Assembly (NCBI GenBank): GCA_902766915.1
Contig: CACXFN010000043.1
Location: 1-6,493, forward strand
Reading direction: 5' to 3'
DNA length: 6,493 nucleotides
DNA from: an uncultured Eubacteriales bacterium
GTDB lineage: Bacteria > Bacillota > Clostridia > Peptostreptococcales > Anaerovoracaceae
Shown: piece by piece, positions 6,234-6,493 of the stretch
Layout: each line of letters starts with the position of its first letter
How positions within the stretch are numbered: the stretch's first letter is position 1
Notes under the pieces: generated by a model
Databases searched by the model: none
Told to the model about the DNA's origin: nothing
Seen by the model: only the letters and a program-made list of their open reading frames with translations
Position numbers and translations under genes: made by a program

Positions 6234-6244
6234 ATTTAAAGCAA

Positions 6245-6493
6245 TTGAGAAGTAAGAAATATAGAGAATTTGACGATCCCGAAAGATTTAGAGCCGCCGC
6301 TATGGGATATGGAGAAGCTGTTGACAATGGCGGTGGTGCAATAGAGGAAACATACCAGGAAGAGCCCGACAGCTCAAGAGGTATTGGATCAGTGATATTG
6401 GAATGGGTTAAGGAAATAGTAGTAGCGATTCTTATTGCGGTGGTTGTAATGCAGTTTATTAAACCTACGATTGTAAAGCAACGTTCGATGGAA
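6245..6493 (+). CDS. lepB: Signal peptidase I, N-terminal part (3' partial)
   Basis: Signal peptidase I cleaves signal peptides from secreted proteins at the outer face of the membrane. The 83 visible residues comprise a charged cytoplasmic stretch of about 50 residues (KKYREFDDPERF at 4-15, then a Gly- and Glu-rich part), one membrane segment at about 57-72 (EIVVAILIAVVVMQFI), and the start of the catalytic domain. QRSME at 79-83 matches the family SM[EPD] motif, putting the catalytic Ser81 at 6485-6487, nine bases before the window ends; the lysine general base lies beyond. TTG 6245 is chosen because GGAG precedes it and the RluA stop codon closes the frame upstream at 6208. ATG 6302 would also keep the membrane segment but lacks a ribosome binding site. 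The gene lies 36 bases behind the RluA-family gene, with no terminator between. Confidence 0.88.
   Translation, partial: MRSKKYREFDDPERFRAAAMGYGEAVDNGGGAIEETYQEEPDSSRGIGSVILEWVKEIVVAILIAVVVMQFIKPTIVKQRSME

Overview
The window looks like chromosomal DNA of a low-GC anaerobic Bacillota, most likely a Lachnospiraceae-type Clostridia. I infer this from AT-rich intergenic DNA, strong GGAGG-type ribosome binding sites, use of TTG and GTG starts, and protein sequences (aldolase, nicotinate phosphoribosyltransferase, RluA-family enzyme) that read as typical of that group. No search was possible, so the taxonomy is an inference.

Layout, left to right. (1) The 3' part of a plus-strand gene for a divergent Hsp70/actin-fold ATPase. 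It is open at the left edge, and its first in-window residues already include the phosphate-1 loop. After the ATPase domain it has, instead of a recognisable peptide-binding domain, a helical region with a double hydrophobic segment that may be a membrane hairpin. (2) pncB, nicotinate phosphoribosyltransferase of NAD salvage, 66 bases downstream on the same strand. (3) A convergent junction holding a 13-bp perfect hairpin that can terminate both strands, followed by about four copies of a degenerate 14-bp tandem repeat. (4) On the minus strand, a small membrane-anchored protein with a LysM-like domain resembling the N-terminal part of MltG/YceG, followed 50 bases later by fba, class II fructose-bisphosphate aldolase. 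(5) An AT-rich divergent promoter region with an 11-bp perfect inverted repeat. (6) On the plus strand, an RluA-family pseudouridine synthase and then the 5' end of signal peptidase I (lepB), which runs off the right edge just after its catalytic serine.

Most of the genes are housekeeping: NAD salvage, glycolysis, RNA modification and protein secretion. The two that deserve attention are the Hsp70-like protein with a hydrophobic C-terminal region, whose partners probably lie upstream of the window, and the stand-alone MltG-N-like membrane protein placed ahead of aldolase. Three adjacent genes (MltG-like, RluA, lepB) appear to use non-ATG starts, and the RluA gene has no ribosome binding site at its best start. 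I found no CRISPR array, insertion sequence, tRNA or rRNA.
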